Below are positions 45,656-56,344 of a stretch of 64,000 nt of DNA, in pieces. The first letter of the stretch is position 1. Every line of letters begins with the position of its first letter. The translations under genes and the position numbers were made by a program. The notes under the pieces were generated by a model that made no database searches, had not been told where the DNA came from, and saw nothing but the letters and a program-made list of their open reading frames with translations. Origin of the DNA: Paulinella micropora (Eukaryota > Cercozoa > Imbricatea > Euglyphida > Paulinellidae); contig WBZZ01001282.1 in the NCBI GenBank assembly GCA_019918135.1, forward strand, positions 1 to 64,000, read 5' to 3'.

Positions 45656-47052
45656 TTAATAAAAAGAAATATCTACCTTCGGTCTTTTTTGCCGATAGTC
45701 TTGTACCTCCGCCTCGGGGATCTGCGTTCTCATCAACCCAAGGCAGAGTGTGCGCAGCGACCGACATTTCTGCAACGCCGCAATTGTAGTGATGTTTTTG
45801 CATAGATGGATTTTAATGTCCCGCAGCGAGCCACAGTTCTGCAGTCCGGCTACACTGTTGTTGTCTAGGCCTGCGCATTGATGGAGAGTTAAATCCAAAA
45901 GAACAGGAAAATCGCGTAGTACACTGAGGTCCTTGATGGCTTACACTCCACCAGCTCAAGTTTGGTCAGCTTGGGGCAGCCTTGCAGCTCAGCCAGGTCT
46001 TCGCTGGTGATATTGCAATCATTAGCCTCAGCTCTACTAGTCCCGGAAACCCTAACAAATGGAGCAGCACTTGCGGGCTGGGGCAGTCCGTGAGATTAAT
46101 CTTTAGGGTTTCGAGCTGGAGTGTGTACAGTGCGGGCAGGTCCGTGCCCGTGATGTTGCTGCAGTCCAGTAAGTCTAAGTGGTGCAGTGATCTTATTGGC
46201 GTTATGAGCCCAAACATGGACTCTGGAAATTCGCAGAAGCTCAGGCGGTTGAGTTGGTTGAGCGTGGGGAAAGCAGTCTGAGCTCCCGATACAGAAATAT
46301 TTACTCAGGTTGAGCTCCTCTAATTGCAGACCCCGGAGTCCCCGGCCAGTGATTCTTGGACAGTTTTCTAAGTCCAAGCCTTGTAACTGTGTTAACCTTT
46401 GCAGCGTCGAGTCAGTAATTTTTGCGCAGCCCGTCAATCCCAGGTGCTTCAGGTTCGTAAAGCTGGGCAGTGCCACCTTTAATTCGGCGTCCGTGATCTC
46501 GCTGTCTTCGAGGCGCAGCACAGAAGGCGAGCTTGCGCTCTGCAGCCGCTGCAAACATGCGTTTGTGTTGACGTTGCGGACGATGTGTAGGCTGCTAATC
46601 GCAGAGAACGCCCCCAGAATTTCTGGCGACGTTGAGCCAAAGACTGCTAACTCTTGAACCCGCAGGCCCGTGACCAGCGACTTTAGTTTCCTTTGGCTCG
46701 CGGCCGAAAGGCATGGGATGTCCAGGCTGACTATCGTCCGAGGAGGGATTTGGTAAACGGGGGCAAACAGCGATAAAATTTTGCGGTGTGAACCAAAGCG
46801 TAGGTTGAGCTCGGGCTGGAAGTGTGCCCAAAATTCATATGATGTTACAACCGTCTTGAAATGCTTGCACACCAAGTTGCAATCAGCGGCTTCCTCGGCA
46901 CCTGCTAGGTCCCTGACCAGCGGCCAGATATCCAAAGGCAAAAGAAACAGCCACGAAACGGCGTTAGCTGGCAAAGCTTGAGTGTCCGTGCGCGGGTATT
47001 TTCTCTTCCGTTCGTCGACGTGCTCTGCCCCCGAGTTTTTCGGACGGAACAT
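45656..47052 (-). pseudogene. F-box/LRR protein gene, broken (copy 4)
   Basis: ATG at 47052. A 318-codon frame covers the F-box-like segment (FLLPLDIWPLVRDLAGAEE), a middle region and LRRs (LTGCAKITDSTLQRLTQL, LENCPRITGRGLRGL). Further repeats continue in two other frames to a stop at 45656 (CSNITGTDLPALYTL; CKNITTIAALQKC). About three frame changes in total, all shared with copy 5, so they predate the duplication. It is divergent from the coiled-coil/propeller gene at 47.4 kb. Confidence 0.75.
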
Positions 47053-47171
47053 ACTCTTTTTTTTTCTCTTGCTAGGCAGAAGGAAGCTGGACGTCAGCAG
47101 AACGGAAAAAGGATGGGGGGAATTGGCGTACCGCAGTAAAAAAAAATTGTCCCCCCCCCCTTCCTTTTTTT

Positions 47172-47173
<2 letters not shown>

Positions 47174-47222
<49 letters not shown>
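47174..47222. repeat. (AT)n microsatellite
   Basis: About 24 AT units between the F-box/LRR and propeller genes; the duplicate at 50749-50794 is about two units shorter. Confidence 0.95.
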
Positions 47223-47224
<2 letters not shown>

Positions 47225-47393
47225 GGCAAATAAAAAGGGGTTCTGGCATCCCAAGCAACAAACGATTCTAGGCGGGCGGGTGGGGAGAAGCTTTTTTTTG
47301 TGTAATTGGAACAGAGCTGTGTGGGTGCGGAGAAGACAAAAGTGACAGTGGCCCCCCTCCCCCGCCTTTTCCCGTTAACAGAACTGTGACACA

Positions 47394-48124
47394 GTGGTCC
47401 CTCTCCCCCTCCCCCCCCCCCCCGATATCGAAGCCTGCCACAAAGTGAAGGATGAAACAGGCGTCAGCCTGTCAGCTGAAAAACAAAAAGTCATTCTTCA
47501 TCTCGTGTGCTGTCTCTCCGCGGTCCTGGCCCGCGCTAAGCTAGCTTTGACCGGCGACGCTATTACGTTCAGCAGCGCCAACATTACGTACAGTACGGAC
47601 CAGGTGCTGCTGGTAGACGGAATCAGCGTGCGCGACCTGGCGGCCAAACTAGCGGCGCTGAATGCGACCGTGGCCGCGCAAAGCAATCATATCCGCGAGC
47701 TACAGGAAGTTGTGCGCACGCAACAACTGCGGTTCGAGGAGCTCGGTGCACAACAGTCGCGACCCATAAACTCGAACGACACTTCCAGGCGCGCGACAGA
47801 CTAGAGTGGTCTCTGGCTAAAAGCGCGGGATCACGCTACAGCGGTGCTTGGTATTCGCTAGCCTACGGCAATGGAATGTTTGTTGCGGTCGGCTCCGGAA
47901 GTTGGAGCAACGAGTCAACCATGTCTTCGCCTGACGGACGGAACTGGACGATCCGTCGCACACCTGTTGGATGTAATTGGGAAGATATCGCGTTTGGCGG
48001 CGGCATGTTTGTGGCGGTGGGATCCAAGGGCGGCACCGGCAGCCACGACGGCGTCATGACATCTCCGGACGGCCTAGTCTGGCAGCCTCGCGGGGTGGCG
48101 CGTACGGGGGAATGGCACGCCTAG
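47394..48124 (+). pseudogene. Coiled-coil/propeller gene, truncated left copy
   Basis: Identical to the first half of the gene at 50966-52405 (coiled coil plus two propeller repeats), then cut by the internal deletion and joined to the inverted tail of the methyltransferase-like gene. Confidence 0.8.
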
Positions 48125-48655
48125 TTCTACGTCGAACAGCGGCACGGCCGCGTACTGGCTCTTACCGTGCCAGCGGTCCGCGCCGCGGTAGATGATTTCG
48201 GCCCACAGCACTCCGTCAATCTCTCTGGCGCGCTTGCCAACCTTGTACTCGTGCGCGTGGTACCTCTCCCTCTGGAGCTTGCCGTCTAAAATTGCCCGCG
48301 AGATCAGCCCGCACCCGTACTCTACCTCCCACGCCAGAAACCAGGCGGCGCGGCTGTCGCTGGCCAATTCTTCGTCGTGCCACTGCACACCGCCCGCCTC
48401 GACCGAGCCGCCACCTTTGCGGGCCTCGCGGACCGCGGTGGCGCGCGACTCGTGCTCGGTGGGCCAGTACGACACCACCAAGACAGGCCCCACAGGCGGG
48501 CCGTCGCGCAGCTCTCGCACCTCGAATCCGTGCGCCTTAGCCCTGCACGTCTGCTTCGCTCTCCCTCCTCCTCTTGGCTGTTCGGTTGCTGGCTCGAACC
48601 CGTGCGCTGTGCGCCTGGTGTATAATTTCACTGTGGATGGCCGCTTGGCTTGCAT
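48074..48655 (-). pseudogene. Methyltransferase-like gene, truncated left copy
   Basis: Starts at the same ATG as the gene at 54722 (offset 6067) and keeps its first ~178 codons, then runs past the deletion joint into antisense propeller sequence and stops. It lacks the presumed SAM-binding half. Confidence 0.8.
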
Positions 48656-49231
48656 GACAACTACCCGCGAAAAAAGCTGGCTTGTTGTGCTTTGGTTTGG
48701 GCCCTGTCCTGAACGCTCCCCACACCCCCACGGTCGGCTCCCTGGAGTCATATGCGCGAGGTTGGGGGGGGGGGGGGGGGCGGGCTCGATTGTCTCATAT
48801 CTTTGCCCTGGAGGGAGGAGGGGAATCATCGCCTCTGTCCCGTCCTTTACATTTTTCTCTTTCTGTGCGATCGTGCACACACCCCTTCGGTTTGGCCGCT
48901 TGTGTGTGTGCAACCATGCACACACCTCCTTCAGTTCTGGCCGCTTTTTTTTTTTTTTTTTTTACGGGGCAATGCCCTACTTCCTTTTTTTACCATATAT
49001 ATCGCTGGCAAATAAAAAGGGGGGTGGGGGGCTGGCATCGCCAAAACAACGACGATTCTAGGCGGGCGAGGGGAAGACATTCTGTTGGCCTGCCCCCCCC
49101 CCCCCCCCCCCCCGTTCGCAGCGCCTTCAAAAAAAAAAGGCATGCAACATGGTCGAACGAAGGCCTAATAATATTCCTGTGCTTGTTCCTTTTTTTTTTG
49201 TTTTTTTTTTCTTTTTTTTTTTTTTGTTTGT

Positions 49232-50628
49232 TTAATAAAAAGAAATATCTACCTTCGGTCTTTTTTGCCGATAGTCTTGTACCTCCGCCTCGGGGATCTG
49301 CGTTCTCATCAACCCAAGGCAGAGTGTGCGCAGCGACCGACATTTCTGCAACGCCGCAATTGTAGTGATGTTTTTGCATAGATGGATTTTAATGTCCCGC
49401 AGCGAGCCACAGTTCTGCAGTCCGGCTACACTGTTGTTGTCTAGGCCTGCGCATTGATGGAGAGTTAAATCCAAAAGAACAGGAAAATCGCGTAGTACAC
49501 TGAGGTCCTTGATGGCTTACACTCCACCAGCTCAAGTTTGGTCAGCTTGGGGCAGCCTTGCAGCTCAGCCAGGTCTTCGCTGGTGATATTGCAATCATTA
49601 GCCTCAGCTCTACTAGTCCCGGAAACCCTAACAAATGGAGCAGCACTTGCGGGCTGGGGCAGTCCGTGAGATTAATCTTTAGGGTTTCGAGCTGGAGTGT
49701 GTACAGTGCGGGCAGGTCCGTGCCCGTGATGTTGCTGCAGTCCAGTAAGTCTAAGTGGTGCAGTGATCTTATTGGCGTTATGAGCCCAAACATGGACTCT
49801 GGAAATTCGCAGAAGCTCAGGCGGTTGAGTTGGTTGAGCGTGGGGAAAGCAGTCTGAGCTCCCGATACAGAAATATTTACTCAGGTTGAGCTCCTCTAAT
49901 TGCAGACCCCGGAGTCCCCGGCCAGTGATTCTTGGACAGTTTTCTAAGTCCAAGCCTTGTAACTGTGTTAACCTTTGCAGCGTCGAGTCAGTAATTTTTG
50001 CGCAGCCCGTCAATCCCAGGTGCTTCAGGTTCGTAAAGCTGGGCAGTGCCACCTTTAATTCGGCGTCCGTGATCTCGCTGTCTTCGAGGCGCAGCACAGA
50101 AGGCGAGCTTGCGCTCTGCAGCCGCTGCAAACATGCGTTTGTGTTGACGTTGCGGACGATGTGTAGGCTGCTAATCGCAGAGAACGCCCCCAGAATTTCT
50201 GGCGACGTTGAGCCAAAGACTGCTAACTCTTGAACCCGCAGGCCCGTGACCAGCGACTTTAGTTTCCTTTGGCTCGCGGCCGAAAGGCATGGGATGTCCA
50301 GGCTGACTATCGTCCGAGGAGGGATTTGGTAAACGGGGGCAAACAGCGATAAAATTTTGCGGTGTGAACCAAAGCGTAGGTTGAGCTCGGGCTGGAAGTG
50401 TGCCCAAAATTCATATGATGTTACAACCGTCTTGAAATGCTTGCACACCAAGTTGCAATCAGCGGCTTCCTCGGCACCTGCTAGGTCCCTGACCAGCGGC
50501 CAGATATCCAAAGGCAAAAGAAACAGCCACGAAACGGCGTTAGCTGGCAAAGCTTGAGTGTCCGTGCGCGGGTATTTTCTCTTCCGTTCGTCGACGTGCT
50601 CTGCCCCCGAGTTTTTCGGACGGAACAT
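49232..50628 (-). pseudogene. F-box/LRR protein gene, broken (copy 5)
   Basis: Duplicate of copy 4 with the same translation in every frame segment, including the same three or so frame changes. Confidence 0.75.
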
Positions 50629-50747
50629 ACTCTTTTTTTTTCTCTTGCTAGGCAGAAGGAAGCTGGACGTCAGCAGAACGGAAAAAGGATGGGGGGAATT
50701 GGCGTACCGCAGTAAAAAAAAATTGTCCCCCCCCCCTTCCTTTTTTT

Positions 50748-50796
<49 letters not shown>

Positions 50797-50965
50797 GGCA
50801 AATAAAAAGGGGTTCTGGCATCCCAAGCAACAAACGATTCTAGGCGGGCGGGTGGGGAGAAGCTTTTTTTTGTGTAATTGGAACAGAGCTGTGTGGGTGC
50901 GGAGAAGACAAAAGTGACAGTGGCCCCCCTCCCCCGCCTTTTCCCGTTAACAGAACTGTGACACA

Positions 50966-52405
50966 GTGGTCCCTCTCCCCCTCCCCCCCCCCCCCGATAT
51001 CGAAGCCTGCCACAAAGTGAAGGATGAAACAGGCGTCAGCCTGTCAGCTGAAAAACAAAAAGTCATTCTTCATCTCGTGTGCTGTCTCTCCGCGGTCCTG
51101 GCCCGCGCTAAGCTAGCTTTGACCGGCGACGCTATTACGTTCAGCAGCGCCAACATTACGTACAGTACGGACCAGGTGCTGCTGGTAGACGGAATCAGCG
51201 TGCGCGACCTGGCGGCCAAACTAGCGGCGCTGAATGCGACCGTGGCCGCGCAAAGCAATCATATCCGCGAGCTACAGGAAGTTGTGCGCACGCAACAACT
51301 GCGGTTCGAGGAGCTCGGTGCACAACAGTCGCGACCCATAAACTCGAACGACACTTCCAGGCGCGCGACAGACTAGAGTGGTCTCTGGCTAAAAGCGCGG
51401 GATCACGCTACAGCGGTGCTTGGTATTCGCTAGCCTACGGCAATGGAATGTTTGTTGCGGTCGGCTCCGGAAGTTGGAGCAACGAGTCAACCATGTCTTC
51501 GCCTGACGGACGGAACTGGACGATCCGTCGCACACCTGTTGGATGTAATTGGGAAGATATCGCGTTTGGCGGCGGCATGTTTGTGGCGGTGGGATCCAAG
51601 GGCGGCACCGGCAGCCACGACGGCGTCATGACATCTCCGGACGGCCTAGTCTGGCAGCCTCGCGGGGTGGCGCGTACGGGGGAATGGCACGCCGTCGCGT
51701 TTGGCGCTGGCGTGTTTGTGGCCCTGGGCATACTACGGCCAGACCCGTATTCCGCAGTTGCGACCGCTATGTTTTCTGCCGATGGAATCTCTTGGAACGA
51801 CGGGAGCTTGCCAGCAAACTTTGGTTTTTCTACCTATGGCACTGTGCAGGCGATTGCTTACGGCCAAGAGTCGTTCGTTGCAATCTTACTAAAGGACATT
51901 ACCGGAAACGAGAGACTAGGCACGTTCCTGATATCTGCCGACGCCGGTAGAACCTGGACGGTTCTTGCGGGCGAAATCTATGACAACTACTGGTCTGGTA
52001 TAACTTATGGTGGAAGTTTTTTCGTCGCGGTCGCGGCTGATTGTAAGAACGGACGGACCTGCGCCATGGCGTCGCCTGACGGTCTTACTTGGGCCTATAG
52101 GGTACCTAGCGTCACGGTCGGCGGCTACATTGGTTTCACAGACATCGGCTGCAGTAATGATGGCCTGTTCGTAGGAGTGCGCGAAAATTAGCGATCGCGT
52201 ACTGATATCGCGCGACGGGATTGCTTGGGAACCACACGCTATCCCAAGCATTAAAAATTGGCATGCTATCGCGTATGGCAATCGTTCCTTTGTGGTGCTG
52301 GCCAGTGAGCCTGGCGCGGCAGGGTCTGTGCTAGTGTCACTGTTGCGCGATCCTGGAAACAGTCTGTGCCTGCCTTCTCTAGAAACGTGCACGCTCTTGA
52401 CCTGA
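50966..52405 (+). CDS. Coiled-coil plus FVAVG/SPDG propeller protein, frame broken
   Basis: The N-terminal part (about 130 residues) holds a beta-like segment (SSANITYSTDQVLLVDGI) and then a coiled coil (LAAKLAALNATVAAQ, IRELQEVVRTQQLRFEELG). The C-terminal ~330 residues carry at least six repeats of the type W..IAYGNGMFVAVG....SPDGxxW, the sialidase/BNR-like propeller repeat common in giant-virus and some bacterial proteins. Stalk plus propeller suggests an attachment fibre or surface lectin. About two frame breaks are present. The start is unclear since no ATG opens the first frame; an ACAG just upstream could be a splice acceptor. A strong hairpin lies about 24 bases after the stop. Confidence 0.6.
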
Positions 52406-52428
52406 CGTCCAGCCACATCTTCTTCTTT

Positions 52429-52498
52429 CTTCTGGTGAACAATGCAAACAAATAACCACCATCGCCGTCTAACGAATGTCTGCATTCTTCACCAGAAG
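52429..52498 (+). terminator. Hairpin after propeller gene
   Basis: Arms of 18 bp (52429-52446 and 52481-52498, cttctggtgaa..) with one mismatch and a 34-base loop, about two dozen bases past the stop at 52405. Position fits a transcript 3'-end signal. Confidence 0.6.
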
Positions 52499-52735
52499 TA
52501 GATACGAATCTCTACCCCCGGGGAAAAAAAAGCAGGTTGGATTTTTTGTTCGAAATCGGCAGTTAAATTTCTAGTCAAAAAAGTTAAAGCAATTAAACAA
52601 AATTCTTGAATTTTTTGCCACCTTCAGAACCCTTTTATTCCACCAGCACCACGACTGTGCAGCGTCAAGGCTACTTCCGAGTTGCAGTCGCCAGTGTCCT
52701 CAGCGAAATCGTGTGCTTTTTATTAAATCAGCGCT
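52499..52735. other. AT-rich spacer
   Basis: No gene seen between the propeller gene and the end of the minus-strand repeat gene. Confidence 0.5.
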
Positions 52736-53720
52736 CTAGACCGTGTCGTCGGAATCTGAATCGTCGCCCGTGCCCGGCGGCAGCTCGTGCAAGATTGCCG
52801 ACGCAGTAGCAAGCGGCTTGTCCTTGATTTTCTCGTACTCGTGCTCCCACGCGTAGAAGACCTGGCAGCCGGCCGGCATTTTCTGTCGAAGGTAGTACAT
52901 GCGGGCCATCGTCTCCCGGTACAAATCTCGGTTGAGACGTCCACTGACAGGCGACCGGCCCTCGGCGTACTTGGGATGCCCGGGAGGAAAGCCGTGGTAC
53001 GCGTTTCCGTGGAACTCGTACACACAGTTCCTTGCAGCGTCGTAGCCGTCCAACAGCAACTTCGTGCCCGGGACTTGGGTTTCGGACCCCTGCGGGCTGT
53101 CGCTGCCGTTCACAAAGTGCTTGTGCTGGATCTTGCAGCACATGGTCTCAAGCCTGTCCCATAACCTGCACGCCGCGATCGAGCAGCCGGCGGCTGGCTT
53201 AGGAATCAACCCGCGCGCAAAAGCGTGCTCCGCGCAGAGTCTATTGCCTCGTCCTTGCTCATCCGCAAAGGCAGCCTCTTTTTCCGAGCCAGTCGGACAG
53301 TCCTGACAGGGCCTTAGCACCTCATGGCAGCCGCGCGCCCGTGCGTGCTCCGCGCAGAGTTTGTTGGCCCTGCCCTGCTCGTCGGAATAGCAAGCATATC
53401 TTATACTCTCATGTGGACAGTCTTCACAAGGATTTCGCACCGCATGACAGCCGCGCGCCCGTGCGTGCTCTGCACAAAGCTTTTTGTTATTGCCCTGCTC
53501 ATCGGAAAGGAAGCATCTTTTTTACTGTCACTTGGACAGTCCTGACACTGTCAGGGCCTTAGCACCTCATGGCAGCCGCGCGCCCGCGCGTGCTTTGCAC
53601 AAAGCTTGTTATTCATGCCATGCTCATCTACAAAAGCATCCCTTTTTTTTGAGCCAGCTGGACAGTCCCCACAAGGCCTTGGCACCTCGTGGCAGCCGCG
53701 CGCCCGCAAAACATCGTCAC
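52736..53720 (-). CDS. CxxC...CxxH repeat protein with endonuclease-like C-terminus
   Basis: Four to five repeats of ~40 residues of the form C-x2-C-P-x(4-5)-...-DEQG..NKLCAEHARARGCHE (DNA period ~120 bp, at about 53700, 53573, 53447, 53325 and 53210). The spacing resembles the EsV-1-7-type Cys/His repeat known from brown algae and giant viruses, though the second gap is longer. From 53440 an intact 234-codon frame covers the last repeats, then a domain with LLLDGYDAARNCVYEFHGN.YHG, GRLNRDLYRETMARMYYL and FYAWEHEYE. That pattern (YEFHG...HG, then a helix and a WE.E motif) is typical of a Vsr/restriction-endonuclease-like domain in many large viruses. The 5' repeats are in other frames (about two breaks). 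Confidence 0.6.
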
Positions 53721-54722
53721 CGCCAGCAGCGTGCCGGGCCTCGGGTCCAGGCGCGGCAGGAGCAGGCGCAGCCCGCGCAAGTTTCCGTGCAGCATGTCGC
53801 AGAAGTCTAGGTACGCCACGTCCCAGCGCGTCTCTGTGTTTGCGGTCTCCAGCAGCTGCTGCAACGAGCGGCGGTGCACGTGAACGCCTGGTAGCCGCTG
53901 TTGCTCGAGCGCGTCGCAGACGTCCGCGCAGAAGTTGGGCACATCTACCGACACTGTGGTACCGCTCGCAAGCCCCGCTGCCCGTAGCGCGCGGCAGCTC
54001 GCACCGTCGTGCCCGTCCAGCACCAGCGCCCGTATTCCGCCGGACCGCGTCTCCCCCAGCGCTTGGGCGTGGCGGCAAATAGTGGCGTTGCAGAGTTCCT
54101 TGAACTTCGGGTCCCGCGCGCCGTTGAACGTGTCAATTGCGCGGGCCTTGGTGTCGCTCTGCCCGTCGAGGACTCGGGCGGCCGCACGTAGTTCTACGTC
54201 GAACAGCGGCACGGCCGCGTACTGGCTCTTACCGTGCCAGCGGTCCGCGCCGCGGTAGATGATTTCGGCCCACAGCACTCCGTCGATCTCTCTGGCGCGC
54301 TTGCCAACCTTGTACTCGTGCGCGTGGTACCTCTCCCTCTGGAGCTTGCCGTCTAAAATTGCCCGCGAGATCAGCCCGCACCCGTACTCTACCTCCCACG
54401 CCAGAAACCAGGCGGCGCGGCTGTCGCTGGCCAATTCTTCGTCGTGCCACTGCACACCGCCCGCCTCGACCGAGCCGCCACCTTTGCGGGCCTCGCGGAC
54501 CGCGGTGGCGCGCGACTCGTGCTCGGTGGGCCAGTACGACACCACCAAGACAGGCCCCACAGGCGGGCCGTCGCGCAGCTCTCGCACCTCGAATCCGTGC
54601 GCCTTAGCCCTGCACGTCTGCTTCGCTCTCCCTCCTCCTCTTGGCTGTTCGGTTGCTGGCTCGAACCCGTGCGCTGTGCGCCTGGTGTATAATTTCACTG
54701 TGGATGGCCGCTTGGCTTGCAT
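53721..54722 (-). CDS. Methyltransferase-like protein joined to CxxC...CxxH repeats
   Basis: ATG at 54722. Residues ~25-180 contain VGPVLVVSYWPTE, WFLAWEVEYGCGLI and a repeated basic segment that I cannot name. Residues ~235-340 look like a Rossmann SAM-binding fold: ALVLDGHDGASCRAL (motif I-like), TVSVDVPN (motif II-like, acidic residue at strand end), WDVAYLDFCDML (motif IV-like) and GTLLAVTMF. A class I methyltransferase is inferred. The frame then runs straight into the first CxxC...CxxH repeat (RAAATRCQ), stopping at 53628, so this is either a genuine fusion with the downstream repeats or a joint. A truncated copy is at 48074-48655. Confidence 0.5.
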
Positions 54723-55070
54723 GACAACTACCCGCGAAAAAAGCTGGCTTGTTGTGCTTTGGTTTGGGCCCTGTCCTGAACGCTCCCCACACCCCCACGG
54801 TCGGCTCCCTGGAGTCATATGCGCGAGGTTGGGGGGGGGGGGGGGGCGGGCTCGATTGTCTCATATCTTTGCCCTGGAGGGAGGAGGGGAATCATCGCCT
54901 CTGTCCCGTCCTTTACATTTTTCTCTTTCTGTGCGATCGTGCACACACCCCTTCGGTTTGGCCGCTTGTGTGTGTGCAACCATGCACACACCTCCTTCAG
55001 TTCTGGCCGCTTTTTTTGTTTGGCAGACAATCTTCTGATTGCCTTTTTTTCTTCTTTTTTTGCTCGGCAC
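54723..55070. other. Divergent spacer with G run
   Basis: Contains a run of about 16 G at 54830-54846 and T-rich stretches. It should hold promoters for the methyltransferase-like gene (minus) and the acidic-protein gene (plus). Its left part is duplicated at 48656-48953. Confidence 0.5.
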
Positions 55071-55982
55071 ATGCACACGAGGTCAGGCCGAGCTCTCGCA
55101 AAGGGCGAACCCAAGAAAAAGCCGCGCCGCGGGCCACGCCGCGCGCCGGAGATCATGCCGCCGTGCGAGGAGCTGCGCACCAACGTCGTGCCGCTGTAGC
55201 AAGCACACAATCACCACACGTACCCGCTTGACCTCGTCCTGGCCGCGCTGGCAGGCGACGCAGCCGCAAGGCGTGACCAATGCCGCCTGCTCGACAAGCG
55301 GGAAAAGCGCGTAGTGGCCTGGTGCGAGGCCGCCGCCGAGTGTAATCTGGCCTACTGCGAAAACCGCAGGGACGGCGGCGAGTACGTCGAGGAACAGGGC
55401 GAAGAAGAAGAAGAAGAAGAAGAAGAAGAAGAAGAAGAAGAAGAAGAAGGAGAAGAAGAAGAAGAAGAAGAAGATGAAGATGAAGATGAAGATGAAGAGG
55501 ACGAAGACAGCTCCTCGCACGGCGCGGACGAGGAAGACGGAGAGAACAGCGGCGGCAAAAAGGACGGAGAGAGCAGCGGCGACAAAAAGGACGGAGGGAA
55601 CGGCGGCGGTGATAGTGCTAGGCCCGCGTGCCTGCGCGGGAGGCTGGACTCCTCGCACCGGAGTCATTGCCTCTGCGGTGAGGGCATCAGTGACTTATCC
55701 GTGCTCGAACACGTGCCCAGCGGACGTGTCTTCTTTGTCGGCAACATGTGTGCGCGCAAATTTGGGCGCAAGCCACAGCCGCTGTCCAAGCCGGCAGTGC
55801 CACCGCGCAAGCGCCGCCGCCTGCCGACAGCGGCGACGGCAGATTTATCTTCCTCGCTGGCAGAGAGTGTCAGGCAACTGGAGGAGCGCTCGGGAGACAG
55901 CACTACGATCCGGCGGCTGGGTCTGGTCCTGCAGGCGCTGGGCCTGCTCGGAGAGGTGTTGACCCAAGCAGTGGAACCTTGA
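55071..55982 (+). CDS. Acidic poly-Glu protein with Cys motif
   Basis: ATG 55071 follows a pyrimidine tract. The first ~45 residues are basic (KKKPRRGPRR); the same frame continues past an internal TAG into a helical stretch with CxxC-like pairs (CEAAAECNLAYC), then a (GAA)n-encoded Glu run of ~40 with Asp, a Gly/Lys/Asp-rich linker, and a C-terminal domain with HCLCGEGISDLSVLEH..GRVFFVGNMCARKF, which looks like a small zinc-binding or treble-clef-like module shared with CxxH-type viral proteins. The tail is basic then helical. Acidic tracts of this kind are typical of histone- or replication-associated proteins. No family claimed. Confidence 0.55.
55403..55500 (+). repeat. (GAA)n coding microsatellite
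   Basis: GAA/GAT/GAG triplets encode the Glu/Asp run; triplet slippage here changes length without changing frame. Confidence 0.9.
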
Positions 55983-56344
55983 CACACGCCAACACCCCTC
56001 CCTCACCTCTCCCCCGACTCTCCCATTCCCCCGTCCCCATTCTCCCGCCCCGGAAAAGAAAAAAAAAAGGCGTGCAGGAAATAGAAAGGACAAAGGAAAA
56101 GGTAGGGAGAGAAAGCAAAGACACTGTGTGCGCCCCAAAAGAAAAAAGAAACAAGTCCCGAAGTTTCATCGGGAGCGGGAACAGGAGGGGGAGGGGGAGA
56201 GAAAGGTTTGAGAGAAAAAGAAAAGGGACCTCTGGTGTGGCATTCAATAAAAAAGAAAAACAAAGGGGGCTTGATGGGCAGATGAAAGGATTTTTTTTAA
56301 AAAAGCTCTCTTCCGGTCACAGACAAAAAAAAAAAAGAAAGACC
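55983..56344. other. Purine-rich spacer
   Basis: C-rich then A/G-rich DNA. Charged frames (EKRK-type) are composition artefacts. No gene seen. Confidence 0.5.

Larger units (their letters stand above)
45391..48961. repeat. Left copy of ~6.06-kb tandem duplication, internally deleted
   Basis: 45391-48121 equals 48962-51693 and 48122-48961 equals 54189-55017. The left copy therefore lacks the ~2.5 kb that lies at 51694-54188 in the right copy. The joint to the right copy is in a T run. Near-identity (one substitution noticed, near 48206/54273, plus homopolymer differences) means the event is recent. Confidence 0.9.
48962..55017. repeat. Right, full copy of ~6.06-kb tandem duplication
   Basis: Contains F-box/LRR copy 5, the full coiled-coil/propeller gene, the CxxC...CxxH/endonuclease-like gene and the methyltransferase-like gene. 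See the left copy for the comparison. Confidence 0.9.

Noticed and set aside
53551-54078. Minus-strand 175-codon Arg-rich frame and plus-strand frames over 53.6-54.3 kb
   Set aside because: Shadow frames of the methyltransferase-like and Cys/His repeat coding sequence; composition is Arg/Ala-biased as expected for antisense GC-rich DNA.
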